Positions 10,827 to 23,309 of a DNA stretch of 38,464 nucleotides are shown here, piece after piece. The notes below the pieces were generated by a model that was not told the origin of the DNA, made no database searches, and worked only from the letters and a program-made list of their open reading frames with translations. The stretch lies in the NCBI GenBank assembly GCA_034698045.1, contig JAQGAU010000137.1, positions 1 through 38,464 on the forward strand. Direction: 5' to 3'. Position 1 is the first letter of the stretch. Each line of letters opens with the position of its first letter. The position numbers and the translations under genes were made by a program. The stretch is from Paramacrobiotus richtersi. Its lineage: Eukaryota; Tardigrada; Eutardigrada; Parachela; Macrobiotidae.

Positions 10827-11394
10827 AGTGTGGATCCTCTAATTATCTTCGAATTGTTATTGTAATTTTATTTTTGTTAGTTATTTGTTAACATCGAATT
10901 GTTCGACCGCTTGCATATTTGTTCGAGTCTGGCGGAATCTTCACTTTTTAGTTTTTCGTATTCTTTACAAAACCATAAATTACCATACTGTCATCAACAA
11001 ATTCCCAACGCAAAAGAGACAAACACTTTGCGAACAATATTACAGCGACAGCGAAATTGTTGGACTTCGAGACGAATGGCTTGCCAAGAAAGCCCTGGAT
11101 TTGCTAACGGCCTACCACAACCGCATTTGAACAAACAGCCTGCTCTTTTGGGGCAGCATCCCTGTAGCTCATTGCTCTGTTCTGACGAACCGTTACAGTG
11201 AAGATTTTCAAGCGCCGTGTTTATTGTCGCTGATGTCATACAGCCCGTCCGCCAAACAAGCTGAAGTGCTGCTTAACTATGCTATTTTTCGCAGCTTTGC
11301 ATGAGCTGCTTGATGCGTTTCAGTGTATCTCTAACGAGCAAAGCGCTGCTCAGTATCGTTTTGTGAGGATATGGAGTAAATTATCTGCTGTACC
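10827..11394. other. Intergenic region between the Spaetzle and BTBD genes
   Basis: This interval must hold the 3' end of the Spaetzle transcript and the promoter and 5' leader of the BTBD gene, both on the plus strand. Short frames at 10885-11130 and 10899-11201 have no recognisable motif. I see no tRNA, repeat or clear core promoter. Confidence 0.5.
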
Positions 11395-14300
11395 ATGAGT
11401 AAACGGCACGCCAGCACCAGCCCCAACCCCTCCATCTCCTCCATCCCCGTCGCGCCACCCCTGGGGGTCCCTTCGTCCAACCCCATCCACAACGACCATC
11501 TCCAGGCCTCCCTGCCATCCAATGCCTCCTCCAGTCTCTCCCTCTCCCCCGGAATGGACTTTCGGGCCGTGTTCAGCCCGGATACGTTCAGCAGTGCCTC
11601 TTCGACTGAGGGGGAGGCCAGGGGGGCCGGGAGCAGTGCCAATGGTGTCCCGGCGTGGGGCTGGCAGGGGGGCAAGAACAGTGTGCTGGAGAGGCTGCAG
11701 TATTTGCTGGGGAATAGTATCCTGTCGGATGTGACGTTTGTTGTGGGGAAGGAGGTGCCCGTAAGGATGCCTGCGCATAAGTAAGGGATTTGTCATTTGG
11801 GGGCGAGTGAATTTGGGGCATGTTTTCCATGTCATTTTGATTGAGCAGTTATTATTTAATGTGCAATTTCTAAGCAATAATTTTAATTTCAAATTAAAGG
11901 AAATTATAATAGCAACGGTGTATAAATTAATTAAAAAATGTGATAATAATTAAAATTAAAAAACAGCTGAAAATTAGTAAAAATAAATTAAGAACTTCTG
12001 AAGATTATCGAAATAAGTTTGCTAAATTCTCGAATTAAATTCTTAATTAATTATAGTATTCGTGAGATCATGATTTACGTGTTTTAGTGCCAAAAATATC
12101 GCTTTCCAAACAAAATTTGTGACAAATTTGTCGATTGTTTTTTGATTTTTTTGGTCCGAAATAGAATGAATGTTTGCAGATTTGTGCTGACAATGGGATC
12201 CGCTGTGTTCGATGCCATGTTTAATGGACCGCTGGCCATTAAAGACAAGGAAATTCACTTGCCGGATATTGAGCAGACCGCTTTTGCCACATTACTCAAG
12301 TAAGGGCGATCTGCGCATTTTTTCGGTGGAATATTTTATTGCGAAGTTTTTTCCAGTTTGCAAACTGCATCGTTGTTTTTCTCATATTTTTCAACATTGA
12401 TTTCTTATCGGAGTGTTTATTGAGGTCTATTGGAAACATGTTTTAATACTAATTTATGAAATTATTTTATTTCTCTCAAGCTTTTATTATGTTTATTTTT
12501 GGTCGGGTTTTCTCAATATACTGTAGTTATTACTACTTTATTTATCCTTTTTTATCAATATTTTATAACTTTACCGAATACATTTCATTATTTAGTTTTT
12601 TTAATTATATTTTGCTTACTTTTTAGTATTTTGTTGAAATAATATTTATATTGCTAATCCGGAATAAAACTCGGAATGAATAATATTATATTATGCGTAT
12701 ATATTATTAATTCGAACTGCATATTATTATTTATTGCGTATATATTTATTTATTTTAGAATTACTAGTATTTTTGTTATTTCATATTATTATTTATTGAA
12801 AATTTTTGTATTAAAAAAAATTACTTATTTAATATTTTATGTCATTTTTATTAATGCGGTCTTTATTTAAGGGATCTGTTTTGAAATAATGAGTTTAATT
12901 TTTTATTATTTTTAATTTTGTTGCATTTTTAATTTCATGTTCTTCTTTTATTTTCAGTGTTTGTAGTGCGTTGATTGTGTGCGTTGTCTGGCAGGTTTCT
13001 GTACACGGACGAGCTGGGTGATATCACGCATTACTCAGTGATGACCACGTTGTACGTGGCCAAAAAGTACGCTGTGCCCGCACTGCAAACCGCCTGTGTC
13101 CAGTTTTTGAAGGCCAATTTATGCCCCAGTAATGCCTTTTTATTGGTCACACAGGTACGGCAGGTATCAGTTTATTGCCTCCATGTTAGACATAGTAAAA
13201 AACGTTGTACAAATCGTTTTTTTTGTGCGTTTTTTATTGAAAGAAATTGTAACTATAATTTCAGGATGAAGACGGGCAAAATAAACTGTAGCACTAAGAA
13301 TTTAACGATTAGACAAAAAATTAATAATAATATTATAATGAACAGTAATCAGTAATGTATCAAATAAAAAAAGTGATATTTAAAGTAAACCATATTAAAG
13401 AAATAATTAAATAACAATGGTGAATTAAATAAGATATGAAACAATTAATATTAATATTTCGTGAATAATAATCTAACGTAATATTCAGAGTAAATCATAT
13501 TAAAGAAATATTTAATTCAAAATAGAAATGGTAAATTAACTAAATATTAAACAATTATTAATAAATGATTTTTTAAATAAATATTTAATTGAATTGAGGT
13601 GGAACTATATTAACGATAATATTTGGTTTGTAAAACTTGTTTGCGAAAAAATGTAGCTTTTCTGGAAAGTGATTACAGTGTCTGATCGTTATCTGAACGA
13701 TGTTTATCATGTTATGCTTAATGTTAGCAGGACTGAAGATGGAACTTTCAGCCATTACACTACGAAACAGTGCTAAAGCTGCAATACCGTTTGATGAGCT
13801 ACAAATTACACTGCAGTAAATATATAAAAATAACCAGTTATTTTACTTGATTGTATCGTTTGTTTTGTTTGTCAGCAGTGTGTTTTAAAAATACACAATA
13901 CAATCCAAACAAATAAAATTGTTAAATAGTCACTGTATATTTTTGACGTTTATTTATTGTTTTAAATATGAAAATGAATCATGTGCATTTAATCAAATCA
14001 TTCTTAATAAATCGGTAAATAATAGTAAAAAAATGAAATAATAATCTGTAATTTTGATGAATAGTTATTTAATTAGTTTTAAAGTTATTTAATTTCGTAT
14101 GAATATTATTATGTGCAGGCACGGTTGTTCGCCGAGTCGGATCTGGCCAATTTATGCCTGGAGATGATTGATAAGCACACGGGCGAGGCCATCGCCGCTG
14201 AGGGCTTCCTCGAGCTGGACCACGAGACGCTGTGCTGTGTGCTGGAACGCGACACACTGCACATCCGTGAGAGCCGGCTATTCAACGCCGCTGACAAGTG

Positions 14301-17300
14301 AGTGTGCGAGCGAGAGAGAGAGCGCGTTCAGTGGGCGATGCGCTTCGATTCATCACGGACAGATGGTGCGCGTTCACCTAGTGCAAACGTGCGAGAAATG
14401 TGAAGAGGAATTTCAGGGAATTTATGCAAAATGAGTCATAATAATGCATAAACTCCCCGAAATTCTGTTTAACGTGCGGGGAATGTTGAACCGAATTTCG
14501 GAGAATTTGTGCACCAGTATATGAGTCATAATAATGCATAACTTTCCCGAAATGCCGCTTATCGTTTCACGCACGGTCAAGTGGTCATGATGGATGACCG
14601 GCGCTCTGTTATATTGTCACCTTTATTATTCTAATAATTAGTACAATACAAAATTATTGTAAATTTACAATAATTCAGTAAAATTTTTGTAAAAGAATGG
14701 CAACTTATTTTTCAGAGATTGGTTGTATTTTTGGTAATTTTTCCAATTTGTAGTTGACATTTTCTGAAACAGGCAAATGTCAAACGGAATTTCGGGGAAT
14801 TCGTGCAATATTTACTGCGTCGCTGAACCATTGTCACCTCTATTATTATAATAATTAAATTATCCGAGTCAGTTTAAGTATTTTAAGGGAAATGTTATCC
14901 TTTTTTTACTCCGAGTTTTACTATTATTTTGGGTGAGTTCCTAATTTGCACGTGACATTTTCTGCAATAATAATTTATTTTTTGGTTAATGTTATGAGTT
15001 TAGTTGTTTAGTTTAGTTGTTTAGTTTAGTTGTGGAATTTATTCGGTTGCCCAATTCTCAAAACATTAAATAAAAATTTAATCGCAGCCACAAATCAGTC
15101 GGATTTCATGCTGTGTGGTACGTTGTAACGTTTCTTCAGCTTTTAGCCACTGTACTATGATAACTCATGTCCAGAAATTATCAACGTTTAAAGACATTCG
15201 ACAATAAATGTGCCAAAATGTATGGAAAAACCATTTAATTAACAAAAGTATTATAGTAAAATCGATTAAAATTAAATTAATTAAAAAACTATTTATTATT
15301 TAGTTTTAACTGTTGAAGTTATTATTTATTTATTTATTCAGTGTTTATTTATTAAAATTATCTATTCATACTTAAAAAATATTATTTGAAAATTAAAATT
15401 TGTTGCAAAGAAAAACGTGTGTATATTGAGTTGTGGTGTAGGTGGGCGGAGCAAGAGTGCATCCGGCGCGGCACGACCGTGGACGCGGTACGGAAACGCG
15501 AAGTGCTGGGCAACGCGCTCGATCTCATTCGCTTCCCCGTCATGACCATCGAGGAGTTCGCACAGGGTCCCGCCCAGGTCAGCACGTGCACTGTTTATGC
15601 AACTAGGTTGTTTTCCTATTGATGTACCATATTCATGGAATGTTTCGTGTGCACTGTGCACAGTTAATTCTGTACCTTTTTTATATAAATTTAGTTTTTT
15701 ATTTATTGTAATATTTGATTTTTCATTTACACAAATTTTATTCGTATTATTAGTAATTTTTTATTTTTTTTATTAATATTGGTGATTTTTGCTGTTTTAA
15801 TAATATTGTTTATTTATTAAAAAATTTAATTTTTAATTTTCATAATCATATATTTTATTCGTACTGTTAATTTCTGTTTTTTATTTTGTTGTTTGTTTTT
15901 GCTGTTTTTTTTCCCTGTAATTATGCAGTTATTGTTAACTGTATTATTTAGTTATTATTATTTAGTTGTTATTATTATCTTTTTTGTTAATTATTCGAAA
16001 ATTTAAAATACATTTATTTTCCGTTTATTTATTTTTGTCATTATATCGCTGGCTGATTTCATATTTTATTTTTATTTCGGCTGTAGCTTTAAAAAAAAAC
16101 TTTAATTTGTGTATGACGTTTTATAACATGATGGTTCAGGTCTGTATGCTGACTGCAACTAGTTTGTTTTTACCTGTGAGCCATTACACTACGATTATCT
16201 ACGCCGAGTATAGCAACTAAAATTCATTCGTCAAATTATTTTTCTTGTTAGTTGTCTGAGAATGTCGTAAAATTAAAATAAACAAAAACAGTATCGAAGC
16301 CGAATTATATTAGACTAAATTGCACAGAATAAAAATAAGACTTCATACAATAAAAAATATTAAAAATAAGACTAATAATAAACAAATACATTAAAAATAA
16401 GACGTGTGGGGAAATAATGTGTGATAAAAGTAATCCATCTGTAGAGTGGATTATTGTCGGACAAGGAATCGAATCAAATGTTCCTGTACTTTACACTGAA
16501 TCCCAAGCCGGATACGCGGTTTATCTGCATGCCGCGCAGTTGTGTGGCGGGGAAGGAGTACGTGTGCAGTCGCTTCCAGTCGACGGACAGTCGCTGGGGC
16601 TACTCGGGCACCGCCGACCGCATCAGGTTAGACAGTTGCTGTATCACGCATTTGTCTAACAATTCAATCAGTTCTTTCATTTTACAGTACAATTTGTACT
16701 AATACTGTCATTGCTAAATAATTACTGGTATTATCAGTAAAATTTATTATGTAACATTTTTATATATGAAAGTTATTTATTACTTAAATTAATGATATTT
16801 TTAGTATTAAAATTGTAAATTAAAATAGTTTTGATACAAATTATTGCTTGATCTTTGTTAAATTAATTATTAAAAAATAAATGGTAATTAAACTCAGCGT
16901 AGTACCGATAGTAAAGGGAGAAATTTATTTTTGTTTGATTGTTTCACAATTTCATAAAAATATTGAATTCGTATAGATCCCAAAAAAATCAGGGATAAAC
17001 GAAAATAAACCAGACGAAAATTTAAAATAAATAAAAGTGTGATTAGAAAAATTGTAAAATTGTTGAATAATTCAGTTGTTGAATGTGATGATTGGGTGGC
17101 AGGTTCACGGTGGACCGGCAGATCTTCGTGATGGGCCTCGGACTGTACGGGTCGGTGCACGGGCCGGCCGAGTACAGCGCCAGTCTGCAGCTGATCCTCT
17201 CGGCCAACCAGCGCGTCATCGCCAACCACGACACGACCTTCACGACGGACGGCAGTGAGGCCGTGTTCCGCGTCATGTTCAAGAAGCCGGTCGAGATCAC

Positions 17301-18221
17301 GGCGCAGACGCACTACACCATCTCCGCCTGCTTGAAGGTACGACCACACCACCTTCGACGTGGCAATTTGTCCTCTTTTTCTGAATTTTTTTTAGTATTG
17401 TTTTAGGACTTCTGTGTTTTTTTCTGTAGTTTGTATAATTTTTATTCAAATTTCTAGCATTTTTTAAGGGTTTTTTTGTATCTTTGATAACTTGCAAAAT
17501 TTTTTAAATATTTTTTACAGATTTCAGAAAATGTTAAATATTGAAAGAATGTTACTAAATACTATCATAATTTTTTTTCGAATTTGTACACTTTTTTGGT
17601 GCTATTCTTTTATTTGTTTCGTAGTCCTTTTACCATTAAAAACAGGAAACTATAGTAATACGATTAGGTACAACAGATCGCCGATCTGACAGTTTTTCTT
17701 CTTTTGCTAGTTTTGTTTTAGAATTTCTTTTAGGACAGGTATCTTTTTTATATTTATTTTATTCTGCTTTTTTATAATTTATGCACCAATTTGTACACGT
17801 TTTTTATATCTTCCATGACTTGTATAATATTTTTAAATTTTTTAAAATCTTAAACTGGTTTTAAAAATGAAGCTTTTTTGATTGCTTTGCTATTTGTTTT
17901 TGCAAATGTTTTTTGTGCGATTAATAACCGAAAATTAAAATGCTAAAATTATATAATCGGTTATCGAAATTAATTGGTATTTTATCGAAATTGATTGATT
18001 AAATTAATTGCTAATTGGAATTGTAATTTAGTTTTATTATTGGGAATAATGTCCGTTAGGGTCCGGATTCGCACTACGGAACCCGTGGCGCCCGCAAGGT
18101 GTGCAAGCAGATCAGTAAAGACTCCTCCGTGACCTTTAACTTTATCTACTCCCCCGGCAACAACAACGGCACCTCCGTCGAGGACGGCCAGATCCCCGAG
18201 ATCATCTTCTACACGGTTTAA
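11395..18221 (+). CDS. BTBD1/2: BTB-BACK-PHR domain protein, BTBD1/BTBD2 type
   Basis: Eight exons join in phase: 11395-11780, 12180-12299, 12995-13154, 14119-14297, 15442-15577, 16445-16626, 17103-17337 and 18060-18221 (519 aa). A Ser/Pro-rich N terminus of about 90 residues precedes a BTB domain (about 95-215; [40 protein letters not shown]). A BACK domain follows (about 220-330; AITAEGF-like [38 protein letters not shown]), then a C-terminal PHR beta-sandwich (about 365-519; [39 protein letters not shown]). Vertebrate BTBD1 and BTBD2 bind cullin-3 and topoisomerase I. The motif match is close over the full length and the protein looks intact. All introns are AT rich while the exons are GC rich. 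I cannot tell BTBD1 from BTBD2, which are vertebrate paralogues. Confidence 0.93.
14408..14840 (+). repeat. Local repeats of about 90 bp in BTBD intron 4
   Basis: ATGAGTCATAATAATGCATA occurs at 14431 and again at 14521, 90 bases apart. A GAATTTC-GG-GAATTTGTGCA-like string precedes each and appears a third time near 14787. A second pair, ATTGTCACC followed by TATTATT, occurs at 14613 and 14830. These are imperfect local duplications inside the 1144-bp intron 14298-15441. Confidence 0.6.
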
Positions 18222-19292
18222 CACTTTCAATGCCTCGTGTGTTTGCGTATCAAATATACTGCATAAATACGCATTTTGTACTGTTTATTTTATCCGGTGT
18301 GTGTGTCTTGCATGCTGGGCATTGTACAGTTGTCTGTCTCTGATAGTGGTAATGAACGTTGGATTTGCGATGGTACCATTTTGAAAGTTGTAGTTTAGCG
18401 CTTGTTATCAATATGTCTTTGTTGGTAATCGATACCACGCAGCGTTATTGTTTTTATTATTCATTTAGGATTGTTTGAACGTTCTGATGGCGAAGTTAAG
18501 ATTTAGAAGAAAATCTCCATAAAAATGAATTAAAATCAAGGGAAAAATTTTGTTGGCATACGCATGGCACTGAAGTTACGTGTACCTGTCAACAAGCTCT
18601 GCATACATAGATTTGTTTTTAATCTCAACATTGAATCAAGTCCATCGCCTATCGACAGTTTTCAACAGATGTACTCGCCGATCTCGAATAATTTAACAGG
18701 AAATCAGCAGATTGATACAAGGTTCAAAAAATATTCAGAATATCAGCGGTTCAGGATAATCGTGTTGTATGACTCAACTTGTATCCATTCTACACCTGTT
18801 CAGTCGCTGCCCCGGCGTTTTAGCAAGGGCCGCATGCAACAATGCGCAGTGGTCCACGACATACCTACCGTACCCGGTCCATCTCAGTCCACGAACAATT
18901 CAGAATCCGCCTACAGTGCGAATCACACACAGATCACTGATCAGCATGGTAGATAAGACAGATAGAGAGAGGACAAGTGCGGTCATTTGTAGCACAGCCA
19001 CCACCATCAGTCTAGCAAAAGACGACGTACGTACGTACGACTGTGCGGATATGGCATCAAAATCGAAAACAATCGGATCTGCCACAGCGAGCAGTTTTCT
19101 TCGGACCAGATAACTGCCTCCTCGTAGTGCATTTAATTTGGCCGTAATCCGACCAGTTTTACACAGTCAGCCAGTTAAACGTCATATTATTACCGATCCT
19201 GTCGTTATTTTTCCGTGGATGTTTACTATCACGCTGTGTTATTTTGTGGACTCGTGATTTGTCCGTCCTGATCGCCTGATCGTTCAGATACC
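18222..19292. other. Intergenic region upstream of KLHL copy 1
   Basis: The left part should hold the BTBD 3' untranslated region. A 130-codon plus-strand frame at 18564-18956 has no recognisable domain and its end overlaps the block that recurs upstream of the other KLHL copies, so I treat it as non-coding. From about 18840 the sequence belongs to that shared 5' block. ACGTACGTACGTACG at about 19025 is a short palindromic repeat that also occurs upstream of copy 2. Confidence 0.45.
18840..19292 (+). repeat. Shared 5' flanking block, KLHL copy 1
   Basis: Segments of this block recur in the same order before copies 2 and 3. They include GATCAGCATGGTAGATAAGA, a CTAGCAA...ACGTACGTACG string, an ATCGGAT...CCAC...GCGAGCAG string, and TACACAGTCAG about 130-180 bases before the start codon. 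The duplicated unit therefore contained promoter or leader sequence as well as coding exons. Retention of these strings in otherwise diverged DNA may mark transcriptional control, or only shared descent. Confidence 0.55.
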
Positions 19293-22170
19293 ATGGCACT
19301 TGACGGCGTTGTGGATTCTCATGGCGTAATGATGAAGATGTGGGAGATGCAGAATGCGATGACCCTATGTGACGTGTACCTGAAAGGCATGGAACCAGAC
19401 GCTGCGGACGTTCCTGCCCATCGCGCGATTCTGGCTGCCCGCAGTCCCGTCTTCAACGCCATGTTCTGCTCGGGCATGGAAGAGTCCCGTCAGAAGCATG
19501 TATCACTCCCGACAATTCCACGTGAAGCTCTGGAATTGTAAGTACAGAATAATTTAGGAAAATGCCGAGTTTTACGGTACTGTGTGGGATGTTAGAAGTT
19601 TCAGTATCTAGAAGAACACTCTTATAATTAGTACCGATTTGAATCCAAAAGACTGAAGTTGGGAATGCTGCTACAGAATACAAACCTCTCTGTTGTTGGC
19701 ATGATCTGATGATTGTCGCAATGTCATTTGAACTGTTGCATTTACAGGATAGCAGGGCCATAAAACATGTGCTGGTAAAGCACAAAATGTGCTGGTATTA
19801 ACGGCCTTGTGCTCGTATAAACTAGAAAATGTGCTCAAAAGTTACCAATACTCCCCCCTTTGTTGCTGTTAAAACAGAGTCTCAAGTAATGTTTTCCGCA
19901 ACAAATCCATAAATTTTGCTCTCCTGAAAGCATAACAGCACTCAATTTTGGCTGTTTTGCTGTAGTTTCATTCGGTAATCGTTCGTTGGCTTCGCGCTGC
20001 GCGCGAACCAAGAACAGTTTCTAGTTTTGAAAGCACAAAAATGAAAATTTTTTTTAAAACTAATAAAGAAAATAAATGGCCGTCCCGTTAAAATTTGAAA
20101 CTGTGCTGGTATGGATTTCAAAGATTTATGGCTCTGCCGGTGAGGATAGTAAAATATGTCTACACGTCCGAGGTGTGCATCGACGAGAACAATGTGGTGC
20201 CGATTCTGGAAGCGGCTATCTTCACCGAACTGCAGCCCCTGGCGGAGATCTGTTGGAACTTCTTGGAAGGACACCTGGATCAAGAGAACTGCATGGCGAT
20301 TTACGGTCTGGCGGGGCGCTATCAGCGCACCGATTTGGCTGAGGTGGCCAAAACGGAGACCCTGCGGCACTTCTCAACTCTGGTGCAATGTGAGGACTTT
20401 CTGCAGCTGGAGAAAGATATGGTACGCTAACACGCTAACACATCACATAGTGTATGCACGCACTGCAGTCGTATTATAACGCTGAGTATTCGATGTAGGT
20501 TATGGCACTCCTCGGATCGGAGGACATCCGCATCGAGCGTGAGGATGTGGTACTGCACGCTGCGTTCTCTTGGATCCGCCATCATCCCGCCTGGCGAATA
20601 CCGATGTTATCCGACTTACTGTCCATGGTCCGGCTCGCATACCTGACACCGGACTATCTGCAACAGTCGGTCGCCAATTTTGTTAGTCAGATGGGGGACC
20701 GTGGTGGAGATATTTCGGATCGCGTGCAGGAGGCAATGCTGGTGTCGTTCTCTATCGACAAGCAGCCAAGAGGGGCATGCGGTAAGTCAGCCGGCTTCAT
20801 TCACACCGACGCTGTAACTGTCCGTTACACTTCCTGGTATAACGTCCGACTGCAGGACGCCATTAACAGTCGCGCTGCTGGCACCCGATTTGGTGTTTCA
20901 GTTACTTTATTGTCCTGGTTGTAGGTTTCTCACAGGTATTCCTCTTTTTCGGAAGCAGCGTGACGTGCATCGATCCGCTGAGTGGAGCCGTCATCACATT
21001 AGGCATGATGCCGCTAGATCTGGCTGTGTCTGGAACGGCTGTTATGGGACGTTCTGTATTCGTTGTGGGAAAACTGGAAGGACATCCTGTACTCTACCGC
21101 TACGACCTCGATCTTCGCACCTGGACGACACAGGCTCAGCCGCACACGCTTCATATGTTTGGCGGAATGGTAGCTCTTGCAGGATGCATATACGCCGTAG
21201 GCGGGACAGACGTGGATAATCACTCAGTCAGCACAGTTGAGCGCTTCGATCCGCAAACCAACGTGTGGCAGCTGGTTGCCGATTTGCCTTTGATGCTGGC
21301 CGATTTTGGTTTTGTCGTTTACCAGGGTAAGCTGTTTACATTCGGTGGTTCAGGACAGCGGGAGGCATGTAGCGTACTTCGGTACGACCCTGAAACGGAT
21401 ATCTGGACCGAGTACTCCAAAATGCCTGTGCCACGCATTTACTGTTCCGCTTGCTTGGGAGATGATGCCGTGATCTACATTCTCGGTAAGAGTTTGTGAC
21501 TTTTACCTGGCATATGGACTTACCTTATCAGAACTGTTTTCCAGGAGGTTGGTCGTATTCCAACTATGAGCTTGTTAAACGTTTCGACGGATTTAATCCA
21601 CGGACCAAAGAGTGGCTGCGCAGAGGTACGTACACTGGTGTTACAGGGCAGAAGCGGCTCCTCGGTATGCTGAACTCACGGATCCAGCTGCTGATGTGTA
21701 CTGTACACATCTTCATAAAACATAGCGATGCTTTCGCAGACGACCTGCCTACCCCCGAACGCTGGCTTGCAGTGGGCGCCATGGATGGTCACATTTATGC
21801 ATTGGGCGCCCTTAACAAGGCAGCTGGAAAGTCTCCAGACGGCATTCAAGTGTACAGTGGAATGACACACCTGTGGTCTGCCCGTGCTGTATGGTTTCCC
21901 TGGCGTTTCTTTCTGGAGTTTCATAGCTCCAGGTGCGCAGTCGTGAAGTTGAAGAAAGGTAACCGCATGATTCACTGCAGCGCGGTTAACCGCTCAGCTA
22001 TCTACAGTATGCTCTTAACGGATTGTGTAGAAGTCCTGCGGCCGTATCAGTGTGATGACGATGAGGATTCGGATGAGAATTCCGACGAGGATTCGGAAGA
22101 GGGCGAGGGTGATGACGCGGATCTTGTTCGCGAAGTGGATTTGGAGGGGCCCCGTGAAGGTGCCGCTTGA
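19293..22170 (+). CDS. BTB-BACK-Kelch (KLHL) protein, copy 1
   Basis: Seven exons join in phase: 19293-19537, 20145-20421, 20499-20781, 20925-21485, 21545-21625, 21740-21958 and 22031-22170 (601 aa). The ATG has a good context (ATACCATGG). The BTB domain spans about 24-135 (LCDVYLKG, PAHRAILAARSPVFNAMF, YVYTSEVCIDENNV), the BACK domain about 140-250 (AFSWIRHHP, LLSMVRLAYLTPDYL), and Kelch repeats about 285-555 (FGGMVALAGCIYAVGG, VERFDPQTNVWQ, YDPETDIW). A strongly acidic tail (DDDEDSDENSDEDSEEGEGD) follows. KLHL proteins usually recruit substrates to cullin-3 ligases. Intron 1 (607 bp) contains a hAT-like insertion, so exon 2 relies on a duplicated AG. Intron 6 is 72 bp, a multiple of three, and has no stop, so it could also be retained. 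Confidence 0.88.
19753..20141. mobile_element. hAT-like MITE inserted at the exon 2 splice acceptor of KLHL copy 1
   Basis: The 389-bp segment begins CAGGGCCATAAA and near its right end carries TTTATGGCTCTG (20125-20136), whose reverse complement is CAGAGCCATAAA, so it has terminal inverted repeats of the CAGRG type seen in hAT elements. It is flanked by CAGGATAG (19745-19752) and GAGGATAG (20142-20149), a near-perfect 8-bp duplication, the size hAT elements make. There is no transposase frame. Five bases (CCGGT) lie between the right inverted repeat and the right duplication, a small misfit. KLHL copies 2 and 3 lack the segment. The duplicated octamer contains the acceptor AG, so splicing at the right copy removes the whole element with the intron. 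Confidence 0.7.
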
Positions 22171-22494
22171 ATCGGTTCATGCCTTTTTTTATCGTCTAGT
22201 TTTGTGTAACCGTGACATGTTCTTTGGTATTAACTAGTTTTGTACGAGTTTGCGCGTTGTTTGGGTTCGAGAAGCCATGTCGCAGCACATCTTTCCAGCC
22301 ATTGCTAATGTGATCGAGATCCTCTAGTTGCAGTTCTTCTTATATGTTTTCGTTTATGATTCGTAATGTTCGGGTGCATAGTTCTGTTGGGTTTAATGCA
22401 GCTAAGCCGTTGTAAAACTAGAAATTGGACTATTAGGTACAAGCCTGAATATTAAAATTGGTCGTTTTCTGTGATCTTCCTGTTGCTGTTCGTT

Positions 22495-22500
22495 AATAAA
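22495..22500 (+). promoter_or_regulatory. Likely polyadenylation signal of KLHL copy 1
   Basis: AATAAA lies 325 bases after the stop codon in a context (CTGTT..TTCGT.AATAAAAG) that recurs 256 bases after the stop of copy 2, so the element is shared by the duplicated 3' flanks. Confidence 0.5.
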
Positions 22501-22655
22501 AGTTGAAAGTCAAGTTTGCGCTCGATTTGAACAAGAACGGCATGTTCGCAAGGGAGGTAACGGGTACGGAAACGAAGGCAGTAAAATCGTAATATTGTTC
22601 GAAAGAGATCATATTTTAGTAGAGCTTCCAGGAAGTTACCTAACTGCGCAATAAA

Positions 22656-22946
22656 ATGGGATGCCAACATGGCTGCAGATTCTGCATGGTTGATGCGGAA
22701 GCGATTTCGTCCGGAAAGTACGCGTTGTTGTTTGGAAATAACCAAACAGTGTTAGCGAAACGGATGTTGTTGACAAGCACGTCAGCAAGGATTCTTCCGC
22801 CTTCAACACTTTATTTTCTTAGCTGTCCACTTACTTGTCAACGCCATTCTTCCGTATCCTTCAATTTCATCTACTCCGTTGATCACAACAACGACACCCC
22901 AGTTGCGGACAAGCAGATTACAGAGAGTACGTTTTACCTCATTTGA
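22656..22946 (+). pseudogene. Relic of a PHR-domain C terminus, BTBD-like
   Basis: The last 34 codons before the TGA (22842-22943) match the end of the BTBD PHR domain at 18222. About 19 of 34 residues are identical by my count, including SSV, FNFIYS, the NN pair and the spacing of the final FY. The part upstream in the same open frame (around NNQTVLAK) could correspond to the preceding PHR exon (ANQRVIAN), but weakly. No BTB or BACK sequence precedes it and no clear start or splice acceptor is seen, so it looks like a fragment of a duplicated BTBD-type gene. A small PHR-only protein is the alternative. Confidence 0.6.
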
Positions 22947-23309
22947 CACCTCGACTGCTCGTGTATTTGTATGATTGTATCGTGTATCTATCATGAACAG
23001 CATTGCGCAACCGCCTGGCAGTGTTAATAAGCGTGGGCATAGCAATGCATTTGCAAAAGTGCTATGTTGCATCCGAAATTGGTAGTTAGCCTTACGCGCG
23101 CATTTGTAAAAGTGCCATTTCTTGTCAGAAATTGGCAGTTTTGCGCGCACTGTCGTTAATTTTTATCTAGGTCGGTGATCGATACCATGCACAAGAATAA
23201 TTATTTATTTTATCACGCTTTTTCTTTCTTTTTATCTTCTGTTGCTGTTTTTATTTTGTTTTTGCCTTGTTTTCTGTGGAAAGGGAGCAAAGCGAATTTG
23301 GAAGCATGG

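Noticed and set aside
11350-11892. 180-codon minus-strand open frame
   Set aside because: Antisense of BTBD exon 1 with low-complexity composition; a shadow of GC-rich coding sequence.
18564-18956. 130-codon plus-strand open frame
   Set aside because: No domain, and its end lies in the KLHL 5' block that is not open over the same extent in the other copies.
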